A DNA stretch of 5,102 nucleotides from NCBI GenBank assembly GCA_947374105.1, contig CANCAO010000158.1, forward strand, positions 1-5,102, written 5' to 3'. The notes beneath the pieces are model-generated. The model saw only the letters and a list, made by a program, of their open reading frames with translations. It made no database searches and had not been told where the DNA came from. The translations under genes were made by a program, and so were the position numbers. This document shows positions 1 through 5,102 of the stretch, in pieces; positions within the stretch are counted from its first letter, which is position 1; each line of letters opens with the position of its first letter. The DNA comes from Comamonadaceae bacterium (GTDB lineage: Bacteria > Pseudomonadota > Gammaproteobacteria > Burkholderiales > Burkholderiaceae_C).

Positions 1-1640
1 CCAGCGAGGCGCAAAACGCCACGGTGACGGCTGCTGCGGGTGCGCGTGCGTTGACCGTGAACCTCAATGGCGTGACCGGCGGCGCGATCACGGATGCCAC
101 TGCAACGACAGTGAGTGTCAGAAATTCCGGTGCTGCGTCATCCGGCGTCGGTATTAATGCCGCTTCGGCCACGAGTTTGAGTGTCGATGCCACTGGCGCA
201 GCCCTCACATTGGCCGACGCTAGCATAGGGTCTGCAACGTCATTGGTCATCTCGGGAAGCGCCAATGTGGTGATCAACGGCTTGTCTTCCGTGGCATCAC
301 TCACCTCAGTGAATGCTTCGGGCTCAACGGCTAGCGTGAGTCTTGCGCCTGTGCTGGCCGCTGGTGTCAGCTACACCGGTGGTTCTGGCATTGACACCAT
401 CAGCACCTCAACCGGTGCGACCGTCGCTATTGCGACAGGGGCTGGCAATGACTTTGTGACCTACGGTGGCCCAGTGGGCGTGGGTGGATCTATCAACGGC
501 GGGACCAATACCGACACCATCAGCATGACGGCAGCGCAGGCGGTGACGGCGACAGGTTCAACCGCTTTTGCAACAGCGGTGACCGGTTTTGAAGTATTGA
601 GTTTGTCCGCTGCAACGGGCGCAGCCACAGCCATCAACATGGCCAACGCGGGTGTTAACAACCTGTCTATCGCAGGTGCAACGGGAGCTGCTTTGGCAGT
701 GACCAATGCGGCCGCTGACTTTACCTTGACGCAGCGTGGTGCGACGACGTTTGACAGTTCTGTAGGGTTGGCAGTAGATACAGGTGGCGCTGATAACGTG
801 AATTTGGCGTACATTGCGACCAATGGGTTTACCAGTACAGCGACCATCACCATTACCAATGTTGAAAGCCTCAAAATTACAACGACCGATGCCGATGCGG
901 TCGCGCAGACGACCCTGATCGTGACACCCCTTACGGCGACTGCGGCCACCACAGTCACCGTGGCCGGTAATATGGGCGTGAGCCTGATTGGCGGCATGAC
1001 GCAGACGGCCTTGACCTCGTTAGACGCTTCTGGCTTGACGACGAGGGGTATTTTTGGTGGCTTGACTTGGACCTCGGGCGCATTGGCAGCACCTGCAACC
1101 GTGAAGGGCAGCGCAGCCGGAACTGACACCTTGGATTTGTCTGCTGCCACGGCAGCAGTGACCCTAACCCTAGGAACGGGCGGCAGCACGGTGAAAACAG
1201 GCTCGGGCAATGACACGATCACCATCGGTGCGGCGACTGCCGTGAATAACGTCAACGTCGGTAGCGGGACTGATACCGTGATTCTGAATGGCATTCAAAC
1301 CACCTTCGCCAACATGACGATCATCACGGGCATGGCGGCAGGCGACAAGATCAACCTGTTGGGTGTGAAAAATGGGGCCACAATTACCGCTCAAACAACG
1401 ATGGGAGGAGCGGCCTTGACAACCCCAGGCACCTTACAGGCAGGCCTAGATGCCGCTACAGCGGGTAATGGCAGCGGCACTACGATCTTCAAGTGGTTCC
1501 AGTTGACCGGCAACACTTATATAGTTGAAGACACTTCTGCTGCGGTGACCTTCCAGAATGGAAGCGACACCGTTGTGCAACTGGTGGGCTCATTTGATCT
1601 GACGAACTCCAACATTGCTGCAGGTGTGATCACGCTGTAA
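1..1640 (+). CDS. C-terminal part of a large S-layer-like/RTX-type surface protein, type I secretion substrate (5'-partial)
   Basis: The reading frame is open from the window edge (first whole codon at base 3) to TAA at 1638-1640, so about 546 residues of a longer protein are visible. The ATG/GTG-like codons near the left edge, such as GTG at 24, are internal. Composition is dominated by Ala, Gly, Thr, Ser and Val with no Cys, as in S-layer and giant adhesin proteins. RTX-like glycine/aspartate nonapeptides are visible: GGSGIDTIS (378-404), GAGNDFVTYGG (438-470), GSGNDTITIG (1200-1229) and GSGTDTVIL (1260-1286); such motifs bind calcium in the family after export. The last ~50 residues (from about 1488) carry NTYIVEDTSAAVTF and DTVVQLVG, a tail I associate with the 'bluetail' or similar C-terminal domains of type I-secreted surface proteins. 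A PrtD-type exporter gene downstream (4401) supports this. The exact family (S-layer versus adhesin) is uncertain because the N-terminus is missing. Confidence 0.8.
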   Translation, partial: SEAQNATVTAAAGARALTVNLNGVTGGAITDATATTVSVRNSGAASSGVGINAASATSLSVDATGAALTLADASIGSATSLVISGSANVVINGLSSVASLTSVNASGSTASVSLAPVLAAGVSYTGGSGIDTISTSTGATVAIATGAGNDFVTYGGPVGVGGSINGGTNTDTISMTAAQAVTATGSTAFATAVTGFEVLSLSAATGAATAINMANAGVNNLSIAGATGAALAVTNAAADFTLTQRGATTFDSSVGLAVDTGGADNVNLAYIATNGFTSTATITITNVESLKITTTDADAVAQTTLIVTPLTATAATTVTVAGNMGVSLIGGMTQTALTSLDASGLTTRGIFGGLTWTSGALAAPATVKGSAAGTDTLDLSAATAAVTLTLGTGGSTVKTGSGNDTITIGAATAVNNVNVGSGTDTVILNGIQTTFANMTIITGMAAGDKINLLGVKNGATITAQTTMGGAALTTPGTLQAGLDAATAGNGSGTTIFKWFQLTGNTYIVEDTSAAVTFQNGSDTVVQLVGSFDLTNSNIAAGVITL

Positions 1641-1682
1641 GCACTCGCCCACGACCATTCACTCCGATCTTTGTTGGGGAAA

Positions 1683-1719
1683 GTAAAAGCCACCGCTGAC
1701 CTTCACCGGTGGCTTTTAC
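1683..1719 (+). terminator. Strong hairpin, intrinsic terminator or attenuator
   Basis: A perfect 13-bp inverted repeat, GTAAAAGCCACCG (1683-1695) and CGGTGGCTTTTAC (1707-1719), encloses an 11-base loop. The right arm ends in TTTT and the left arm has the matching AAAA, as in a Rho-independent terminator that may work from either side. It lies 42 bases after the surface-protein stop and only 12 bases before the protease start, so it probably ends most transcripts of the abundant surface protein and lets a fraction read through. Confidence 0.8.
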
Positions 1720-1731
1720 AATAGGCGGCTC

Positions 1732-2943
1732 ATGGTCACTACCGTCACCGCTTACACCGATCCACGCAACCGAGCCGCTGCGGGCGAGGGTTTTGATGGT
1801 GTGGTGCGCGTGGTGGTGGGTAGCAACTATGGCACCGGGGTTTTGCTGTATGACGGTCATGCCGTTCTGACAGCAGCTCATTTGTTCAAGGGCAACGCTA
1901 CCAGTGCGACGGTGTTGTTTGAAACAACGGCGGGCACCGCGAGTTTGTCTTCGGCGGGTGTTTCACTCATCCCCAGCTACGATCCGGTGCAAGACAATAA
2001 CGATCTGGCCTTGGTGTGGTTGAGCATCCCCGCCACCGTGACGGCGCAGCGCTACACCCTGTACCGCAGCAGCGACGAATTGGGCCAGACCATGACGATG
2101 GTGGGCTATGGTTTGCCGGGCACGGGTGCGACGGGCCAATTGAGCAATTACGTCGGCCCACCCTTGCGTCTTAAAGCCAATAACCAGTTTGATGCGGACA
2201 TGGGCACGCTAAAGAACACGCTGGGCGCGGTGATGGCTTGGACGCCCATAGCGGGTACGCAGCTGGTGGCAGATTTTGACAGCGGCGCCAGCAACCAAGA
2301 TGCATTGGGGCGATTGATTAATCAGCCTGGACTGGGCTTGGGACAAAACGAGGGCTTGGTGGCCCCTGGCGATAGCGGTGGGCCGGCGTTTATCAATGGC
2401 CAGATTGCGGGCATTGCCAGTTACACCGCCAGCTTGGCGTTGGGTAGTGTTCATCCGGATGTGGATGGGGCGGTTAACAGCAGTTTTGGTGAGATCGCTG
2501 CTTGGCAGCGGGTGAGCGCCTACCAGCAGTGGATTGACCAAAGTCTGCGGGCGCACTACCCGAATGCACCTACCCAAGCCGCAGCCGTGCAAAAGACAGT
2601 GATCGAGGGCAATAGCGGCACAAGTTATGCCTATTTTCTGTTGCAATTCACGGGGGTGCGGAGTGACCCTAACCAGTGGTTGAGCGTGGACTACACCACG
2701 CGCGATGGAACGGCCACAGCGGGGCAGGACTATTTGAGCGTTGCTGGGAAACTGGTGCTATACCCAAACGAAAATCAGGCCGTCATTCCGGTGGAAATCA
2801 TCGGGGATACCACCCCCGAGCCGAATGAAACCTTCTACCTGGATGTCACCAACCCGGTGGGCGGCAGCTTTGGGGTGGGCGTAGTGACGCTCACGGCCAT
2901 GCGGACGATTTTGAATGATGACGGCGGCATCTTTGCTGGATAA
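1732..2943 (+). CDS. Trypsin-like serine protease with C-terminal Calx-beta domain, probably type I-secreted
   Basis: The 403-residue product has a chymotrypsin-fold (S1) protease in roughly residues 18-275. The triad is complete: His50 in LTAAH, Asp91 in NNDLALVWL and Ser215 in GDSGGPAF. Residues about 287-398 form a Calx-beta domain, with the conserved DGTATAGQDY at 325-334, the acidic DTTPEPNETF stretch near 359-368 and the terminal ILNDD at 393-397; such domains bind calcium in other proteins. There is no hydrophobic N-terminal signal peptide, so Sec export is unlikely, and the type I exporter downstream is the natural route. A discrete C-terminal secretion tail is not obvious, since the protein ends six residues after the Calx-beta motif. 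The start at 1732 is the only plausible one: the frame is closed by TAA at 1684 with no earlier ATG or GTG. A weak AGG or AGGCGG (1723-1728) precedes it. A likely role is processing or turnover of surface-layer proteins, which is inferred from position only. Confidence 0.9.
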   Translation: MVTTVTAYTDPRNRAAAGEGFDGVVRVVVGSNYGTGVLLYDGHAVLTAAHLFKGNATSATVLFETTAGTASLSSAGVSLIPSYDPVQDNNDLALVWLSIPATVTAQRYTLYRSSDELGQTMTMVGYGLPGTGATGQLSNYVGPPLRLKANNQFDADMGTLKNTLGAVMAWTPIAGTQLVADFDSGASNQDALGRLINQPGLGLGQNEGLVAPGDSGGPAFINGQIAGIASYTASLALGSVHPDVDGAVNSSFGEIAAWQRVSAYQQWIDQSLRAHYPNAPTQAAAVQKTVIEGNSGTSYAYFLLQFTGVRSDPNQWLSVDYTTRDGTATAGQDYLSVAGKLVLYPNENQAVIPVEIIGDTTPEPNETFYLDVTNPVGGSFGVGVVTLTAMRTILNDDGGIFAG

Positions 2944-2955
2944 TTCAGCCTTGGT

Positions 2956-2976
2956 CTGCCGCTTGTAAAGCGGTGG
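2956..2976 (+). terminator. Weak hairpin between protease and DUF6447-like gene
   Basis: CCGCTT (2959-2964) and AAGCGG (2968-2973) pair perfectly around a GTA loop, and the stem can extend to about 9 pairs (2956-2964 with 2968-2976) using two G-U pairs. It is followed by TGTTTTG. The T-run is short, so this may be a partial terminator, an mRNA 3'-end stabiliser or chance. Confidence 0.35.
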
Positions 2977-3000
2977 TGTTTTGCCTTTAAGAAAGCCTCC

Positions 3001-3225
3001 ATGCCGATCATCAAAATTGACAACAAAGACTACGAACTTGACACTCTGCCCGATCAGGCCAAGGCTCAACTGGCCAGCCTTCAGTTTGTCGATACCGAGC
3101 TACAGCGTCTCAGTGCCAAAGCGGCCGTACTGCAAACCGCGCGCGCGGCCTATGCCAAGGGTTTGAGTGATGTGCTTCTGAACACCCCGTCAATCACGGG
3201 TGGGGACACGATTAAGCTGGGGTGA
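3001..3225 (+). CDS. Small DUF6447-like protein
   Basis: This 74-residue soluble protein starts with a short strand-like segment (IIKIDNKDYELDTLP, residues 3-17). A long, probably helical stretch (about 18-58) follows, with AKAQL, DTELQRLSAKAAVLQTARAAYAKGL and a regular spacing of Leu/Ala that suggests a coiled coil or helical hairpin. The overall pattern matches what I remember of DUF6447 proteins, small betaproteobacterial and cyanobacterial proteins of unknown function; this is from memory and unchecked. There is no signal peptide or membrane segment. ATG 3001 is preferred, with a weak AAGAAAG (2989-2995) five bases upstream. Its TGA (3223-3225) overlaps the start of the next gene. Its position between a type I substrate and its exporter suggests an accessory role, perhaps as a chaperone or adaptor, but this is not shown. 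Confidence 0.8.
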   Translation: MPIIKIDNKDYELDTLPDQAKAQLASLQFVDTELQRLSAKAAVLQTARAAYAKGLSDVLLNTPSITGGDTIKLG

Positions 3226-3734
3226 TGACGGGCCCTGCACTGCTTCAACGCATCACCACGGAGTATGTGGAGGTTGAGGATCGGATTCGTCTTGTCGCAG
3301 AGGTGCACGGTGACACCACTATGGTTTTGTGGTTAAGCCAGCGCTTATTGGGGCGACTGTTGCCTAGCTTGATCCAGTGGCTTGATGGGCAGGGGGGTAG
3401 TGATGCCACCTGGGCCCATCTGTTGCATGAATTTGCCCAGCAGACGGCGCAATCCGAATTGACGCCGCAAGCGCCAGTTAGAGCCGCGGTGGACGGGCCT
3501 AGTTGGCTGGTGCAGTCTGTGGACGTTGGTTGCTCTGCCAATCTTATGACTCTGACATTTAGAGATGGATCAGGGCAAGCGGCTACGTTGAATTTGGAAG
3601 TTACGCCGATGCGTCAATGGCTTTCTATTTTGCGGGATCTTTGCCAAAAGGCGGCGTGGACTTTGGAGATGTGGCCCGAGTGGTTTGAAGGCGGTACCAA
3701 GGTGGTAAGCGCGAAAAGACTGACGTTTCATTAA
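3225..3734 (+). CDS. Hypothetical protein, unrecognised, in type I secretion locus
   Basis: I do not recognise this 169-residue protein. ATG 3225 overlaps the previous stop in the form TGATG (TGA 3223-3225), typical of translational coupling; GTG 3222 directly before it is an alternative start adding one residue. The protein is probably cytoplasmic, with no signal peptide or convincing membrane segment. Two segments share a strand-turn-strand-helix pattern: about residues 18-53 (IRLVAEV, HGDTT, MVLWLS, then RLLGRLLPSLIQWL) and about 105-141 (LMTLTF, RDGSGQ, ATLNLEV, then MRQWLSILRDLCQ). They are separated by a Gln/Ala/Pro-rich linker, and the C-terminal part is Trp-rich (WTLEMWPEWF). This hints at a two-lobed or duplicated fold. 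It is coupled to the DUF6447-like gene, so the two products may work together. Function unknown. Confidence 0.8.
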   Translation: MTGPALLQRITTEYVEVEDRIRLVAEVHGDTTMVLWLSQRLLGRLLPSLIQWLDGQGGSDATWAHLLHEFAQQTAQSELTPQAPVRAAVDGPSWLVQSVDVGCSANLMTLTFRDGSGQAATLNLEVTPMRQWLSILRDLCQKAAWTLEMWPEWFEGGTKVVSAKRLTFH

Positions 3735-3752
3735 ACAACTGAAACGGCTTTT
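3714..3752 (+). terminator. Possible intrinsic terminator after the hypothetical gene
   Basis: A perfect 7-bp inverted repeat, CGTTTCA (3724-3730) and TGAAACG (3740-3746), encloses a 9-base loop holding the stop codon of the preceding gene. Flanking AAAAG (3714-3718) and CTTTT (3748-3752) can extend the stem across an asymmetric internal loop. The T-run is only four bases and the core stem is AT-rich, so strength is uncertain. Together with the promoter-like TATAAT downstream it suggests a transcription unit boundary. Confidence 0.4.
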
Positions 3753-3765
3753 GGCTGCATTTTAA

Positions 3766-3806
3766 AAATTCATATAGGACATGCTCTATAATTCCTATAT
3801 GAATTT
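3766..3806. promoter_or_regulatory. Perfect 14-bp inverted repeat, candidate operator at the start of the TnpB-like gene
   Basis: The left arm AAATTCATATAGGA (3766-3779) and right arm TCCTATATGAATTT (3793-3806) are exact reverse complements separated by 13 bases. The arm centres are 27 bases apart, two and a half helical turns. The arms flank a TATAAT box and the right arm includes ATG 3799, so a dimeric protein bound here would block a promoter at 3787-3792. If transcribed from upstream, the same repeat would fold into a hairpin that pairs AGGA (3776-3779) with TCCT and buries the start codon. DNA operator and RNA switch are both possible. Confidence 0.65.
3787..3792 (+). promoter_or_regulatory. 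Candidate -10 box (TATAAT) of the TnpB-like/exporter unit
   Basis: TATAAT is a perfect sigma-70 -10 consensus at the right edge of the inverted-repeat spacer. No -35 match is seen at 16-18 bases upstream (the region is A-rich, 3763-3770), and there is no TGn extension directly next to it, so the promoter may be weak or need an activator. A start of transcription 7-8 bases downstream would fall at about 3799-3800, practically on the preferred ATG, implying a leaderless or nearly leaderless mRNA. Confidence 0.5.
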
Positions 3807-4404
3807 AAATCTGCGGATTCCGCTGAACACGAATGCAGAGCAGTTGGCCAGCTTGCTGGCCCTGCAGTCGGCGTTTGCGCAGGTTTGCAATGCGTTAGCG
3901 CCGACGGTGCAGCAAACCCGGGTGTGGAACCGGGTGACCTTGCATCATTTGAACTATCGCAGCTTGCGCGAGCGTTTTCCTGCGATGGGCTCGCAGATGG
4001 TGTGCAATGCTATTTACTCAGTGTCGCGCACGTGTCGGGTGGTGTTTCAGCATCCACAGAGCCCTTATAACTTGGCCAGCTTGGGTGACCGGCCGCTGCC
4101 TTTGTTGCGTTTTGCCGATACCTGCCCTGTGTATTTTGACCGGCACACCTTGAGTGTGAAAGATGGACAGCTGTCGATGTATACGCTGGAGGGCCGTCTG
4201 CATTTCGCGTTGGCCTTGCAGCCCGCCGATGAGGCGAACTTCAAGACCATGAAGTTACGTGAAATTGTGCTGGCGCGCCGTGTGGATGGCGTATTCGAAT
4301 TGTCATTTTTATTGTCTGATGAACAAGATAAATCAGCGCCTGAGCTGGAGTTGTCTGCAAGCGCTGAAGTCCCGGAATATGTGTTGGTCGAGGAGGCCGT
4401 ATGA
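3799..4404 (+). CDS. TnpB (IS605 OrfB) N-terminal-half-like protein lacking the RuvC nuclease domain
   Basis: The 201-residue product follows the order of an IS605-type TnpB N-terminal half. It begins with a strand plus PLNTNAEQLASLL helix ending in VCNAL (residues 1-34), like the usual 'kl.pt.eQ...L....aCN' opening. Next is TLHHLNYRSLRERFP (47-61) with GSQMVCNAIYSVSRTCRV (64-81), like the 'LH...Y..vRe.f.l.aQm..raI..V' helical region. Then FADTCPVYFDRHTLSV..GQLSMYTLEGR (about 105-133) and a final VDGVFELSFLLSD (162-174). In TnpB the RuvC domain (GVDLG-type motif, later catalytic acids and zinc ribbon) should follow; here only an acidic 27-residue tail remains, with no CxxC. The likeness comes from recalled family patterns. 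ATG 3799 is preferred because homology begins there; in-frame ATG 3781 would add six residues but has AGGA only one base away and would lie in the promoter. The stop overlaps the exporter start (ATGA), so no typical IS right end or guide-RNA region follows. It is intact and looks domesticated. Confidence 0.7.
   Translation: MNLNLRIPLNTNAEQLASLLALQSAFAQVCNALAPTVQQTRVWNRVTLHHLNYRSLRERFPAMGSQMVCNAIYSVSRTCRVVFQHPQSPYNLASLGDRPLPLLRFADTCPVYFDRHTLSVKDGQLSMYTLEGRLHFALALQPADEANFKTMKLREIVLARRVDGVFELSFLLSDEQDKSAPELELSASAEVPEYVLVEEAV
4391..4396 (+). promoter_or_regulatory. Consensus ribosome binding site for the exporter gene
   Basis: AGGAGG sits four bases before ATG 4401, inside the codons for the acidic C-terminus of the TnpB-like protein. 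It fixes the exporter start and allows initiation in addition to coupling through the ATGA overlap. It is the strongest ribosome binding site in the window. Confidence 0.8.
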
Positions 4405-5102
4405 ATCCCAGTAAACCCCCGTCAGAACTGCGCGAAGCGATTAGCTCGTTGCAGCCTTATTTCAAGCAGGCCGCTTGGTTTAGTCTATTTTCCAGTCTCT
4501 TGGTGTTGGCGCCGTCGGGTTATATGCTGGAGGTGTATGACCGGGTGGTCAATAGCCGTAACCACATGACTTTGGCCATGCTCACGCTTCTGGTGTTGGC
4601 TGCTTATATTTTGATGGAGGTGTTGGAGTGGGTGCGTTCTGAGGTTATGCACGACGCCGCCATGGCACTTGACCGTCGAATGAGCAATCGGATTTTCAGC
4701 GCTATTTTTGAGGCTAATTTGAAAAAAATGCCTGGCGGATCGAACCAGCCGATGAATGACTTTCGGATCGTGCGTGATTTTTTACACGCGCCGGTCGTGC
4801 TGGCTTTGATGGAGGCCCCGGTATCCCTGGTTTTCCTGGTGCTCATTTTTGCCATTAGTCCGGTCTTGGGTTGGTCTGCTGTTGTGGCGGCCATCGTTCA
4901 AACTTTTGTGGGCTGGCTCAATGAGCGCAGCACCCAGCCACCGCTGCTCGCCGCTAATCGCAGCGCCATTGCCGCGCAGCAATATGCCGACGGCACTTTG
5001 CGAAATGCACAGGTGATTGAGTCGATGGGCATGTTGCGTGATATTCATCGCCGCTGGATGGACAAGCAGCGCGAATTTTTAGCGCTGCAGGCGCAAGCGT
5101 CT
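4401..5102 (+). CDS. Type I secretion ABC transporter permease/ATPase, PrtD/RsaD type (3'-partial)
   Basis: The frame stays open from ATG 4401 to the window end, giving 234 residues of a protein normally about 550-600 long. The visible part is the N-terminal membrane domain. A first membrane helix at about 24-42 runs into PSGYMLEVYDRVVNSRN (38-54), the hallmark of PrtD/AprD/RsaD-type exporters (family pattern 'PS.YMLQVYDRVL.S.N..TL'). Further membrane helices lie at about 57-77, 131-152 and 155-172, followed by the cytoplasmic stretch with NAQVIESMGML (202-212), where the family has 'NAEVIeAMGM'. The Walker and signature motifs of the ATPase lie beyond the window. There is no N-terminal C39 peptidase or C39-like domain, which fits substrates with an uncleaved C-terminal signal such as the surface protein at 1-1640. 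It should work with a membrane fusion protein and a TolC-like outer-membrane channel, neither seen here. Start and ribosome site (AGGAGG) are clear. Confidence 0.92.
   Translation, partial: MNPSKPPSELREAISSLQPYFKQAAWFSLFSSLLVLAPSGYMLEVYDRVVNSRNHMTLAMLTLLVLAAYILMEVLEWVRSEVMHDAAMALDRRMSNRIFSAIFEANLKKMPGGSNQPMNDFRIVRDFLHAPVVLALMEAPVSLVFLVLIFAISPVLGWSAVVAAIVQTFVGWLNERSTQPPLLAANRSAIAAQQYADGTLRNAQVIESMGMLRDIHRRWMDKQREFLALQAQAS

Noticed and set aside
378..1286. Tandem repeat or CRISPR-like array in the surface-protein gene
   Set aside because: The recurring GxGxD-type motifs are protein-level and irregularly spaced, with no repeated DNA unit and no spacer pattern.
461..1294. Long open frame on the - strand (277 codons) opposite the surface-protein gene
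   Set aside because: It mirrors the repetitive Ala/Thr/Val-rich coding sequence of the + strand, has no recognisable domain or ribosome site, and the + strand frame has clear RTX motifs.
2209..2646. 145-codon open frame on the - strand inside the protease gene
   Set aside because: It lies opposite the catalytic Ser region of a clear S1 protease and shows no family features; it is a shadow of GC-rich coding DNA.
2981..3166. Alternative + strand frame of 61 codons overlapping the DUF6447-like gene
   Set aside because: It is out of frame with the 3001 gene, rich in Pro/Arg/Ser as expected of an off-frame reading, and lacks a ribosome site.
3766..3806. Inverted repeat read as an ordinary intrinsic terminator
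   Set aside because: The arms are AT-rich, the loop holds TATAAT and no T-run follows the right arm; the start codon lies inside it.
3813..3823. Small palindrome GCGGATTCCGC just inside the TnpB-like gene
   Set aside because: Five-base arms around one base, within codons for conserved-looking N-terminal residues; too short to call a site.
3799..4404. A mobile IS200/IS605 element or a transposon remnant
   Set aside because: No tnpA, no left or right end hairpins flanking the gene, no RuvC or zinc ribbon, and the gene is joined to the exporter by a 4-base overlap with a consensus ribosome site. A stable host gene is the better reading.
4604..5048. Two overlapping open frames on the - strand opposite the exporter
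   Set aside because: The + strand frame encodes a recognisable PrtD-type membrane domain throughout; the opposite frames show no domain or start signal.

Overview
The window looks like chromosomal DNA of a betaproteobacterium, most likely a Comamonadaceae-type freshwater or soil organism. This rests on moderately high GC, dense same-strand packing and the gene set; it is inference and no species is claimed. All genes lie on the + strand. The only stretches without genes are short: 91 bases at 1641-1731, 57 bases at 2944-3000, and 64 bases between the stop at 3734 and the preferred start at 3799.

Layout. (1) 1-1640 is the C-terminal part of a very large Ala/Gly/Thr/Ser-rich surface protein with RTX-like calcium-binding nonapeptides and a C-terminal tail typical of type I-secreted, S-layer-like proteins; its N-terminus lies outside the window. 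(2) A strong hairpin (1683-1719) with the look of an intrinsic terminator follows, only 12 bases ahead of the next start. (3) 1732-2943 is a trypsin-fold serine protease with a full His/Asp/Ser triad fused to a C-terminal Calx-beta domain, without a Sec signal. (4) 3001-3225 is a small DUF6447-like protein. (5) 3225-3734 is an unrecognised 169-residue protein whose start overlaps the preceding stop. (6) 3799-4404 is a 201-residue protein that resembles the N-terminal half of an IS605-type TnpB (OrfB) and stops where the RuvC nuclease domain should begin. (7) 4401-5102 is the start of a PrtD/RsaD-type type I secretion ABC transporter, cut by the window end.

Reading: this is a type I secretion locus for a surface-layer or adhesin-like protein, with the substrate, a probable co-secreted protease, small accessory proteins and the exporter in a row. 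The exporter is translationally coupled to the TnpB-like gene by an ATGA overlap and has its own AGGAGG site.

The most notable part is 3724-3810. A terminator-like hairpin is followed by a perfect 14-bp inverted repeat whose 13-base spacer ends in a perfect TATAAT box, and the second arm contains the preferred ATG of the TnpB-like gene. This looks like a promoter and operator in front of the TnpB-like/exporter unit. It raises the hypothesis that a nuclease-less TnpB derivative has been domesticated as a regulator or accessory factor of type I secretion. Only the sequence pattern is seen; the function is inferred.
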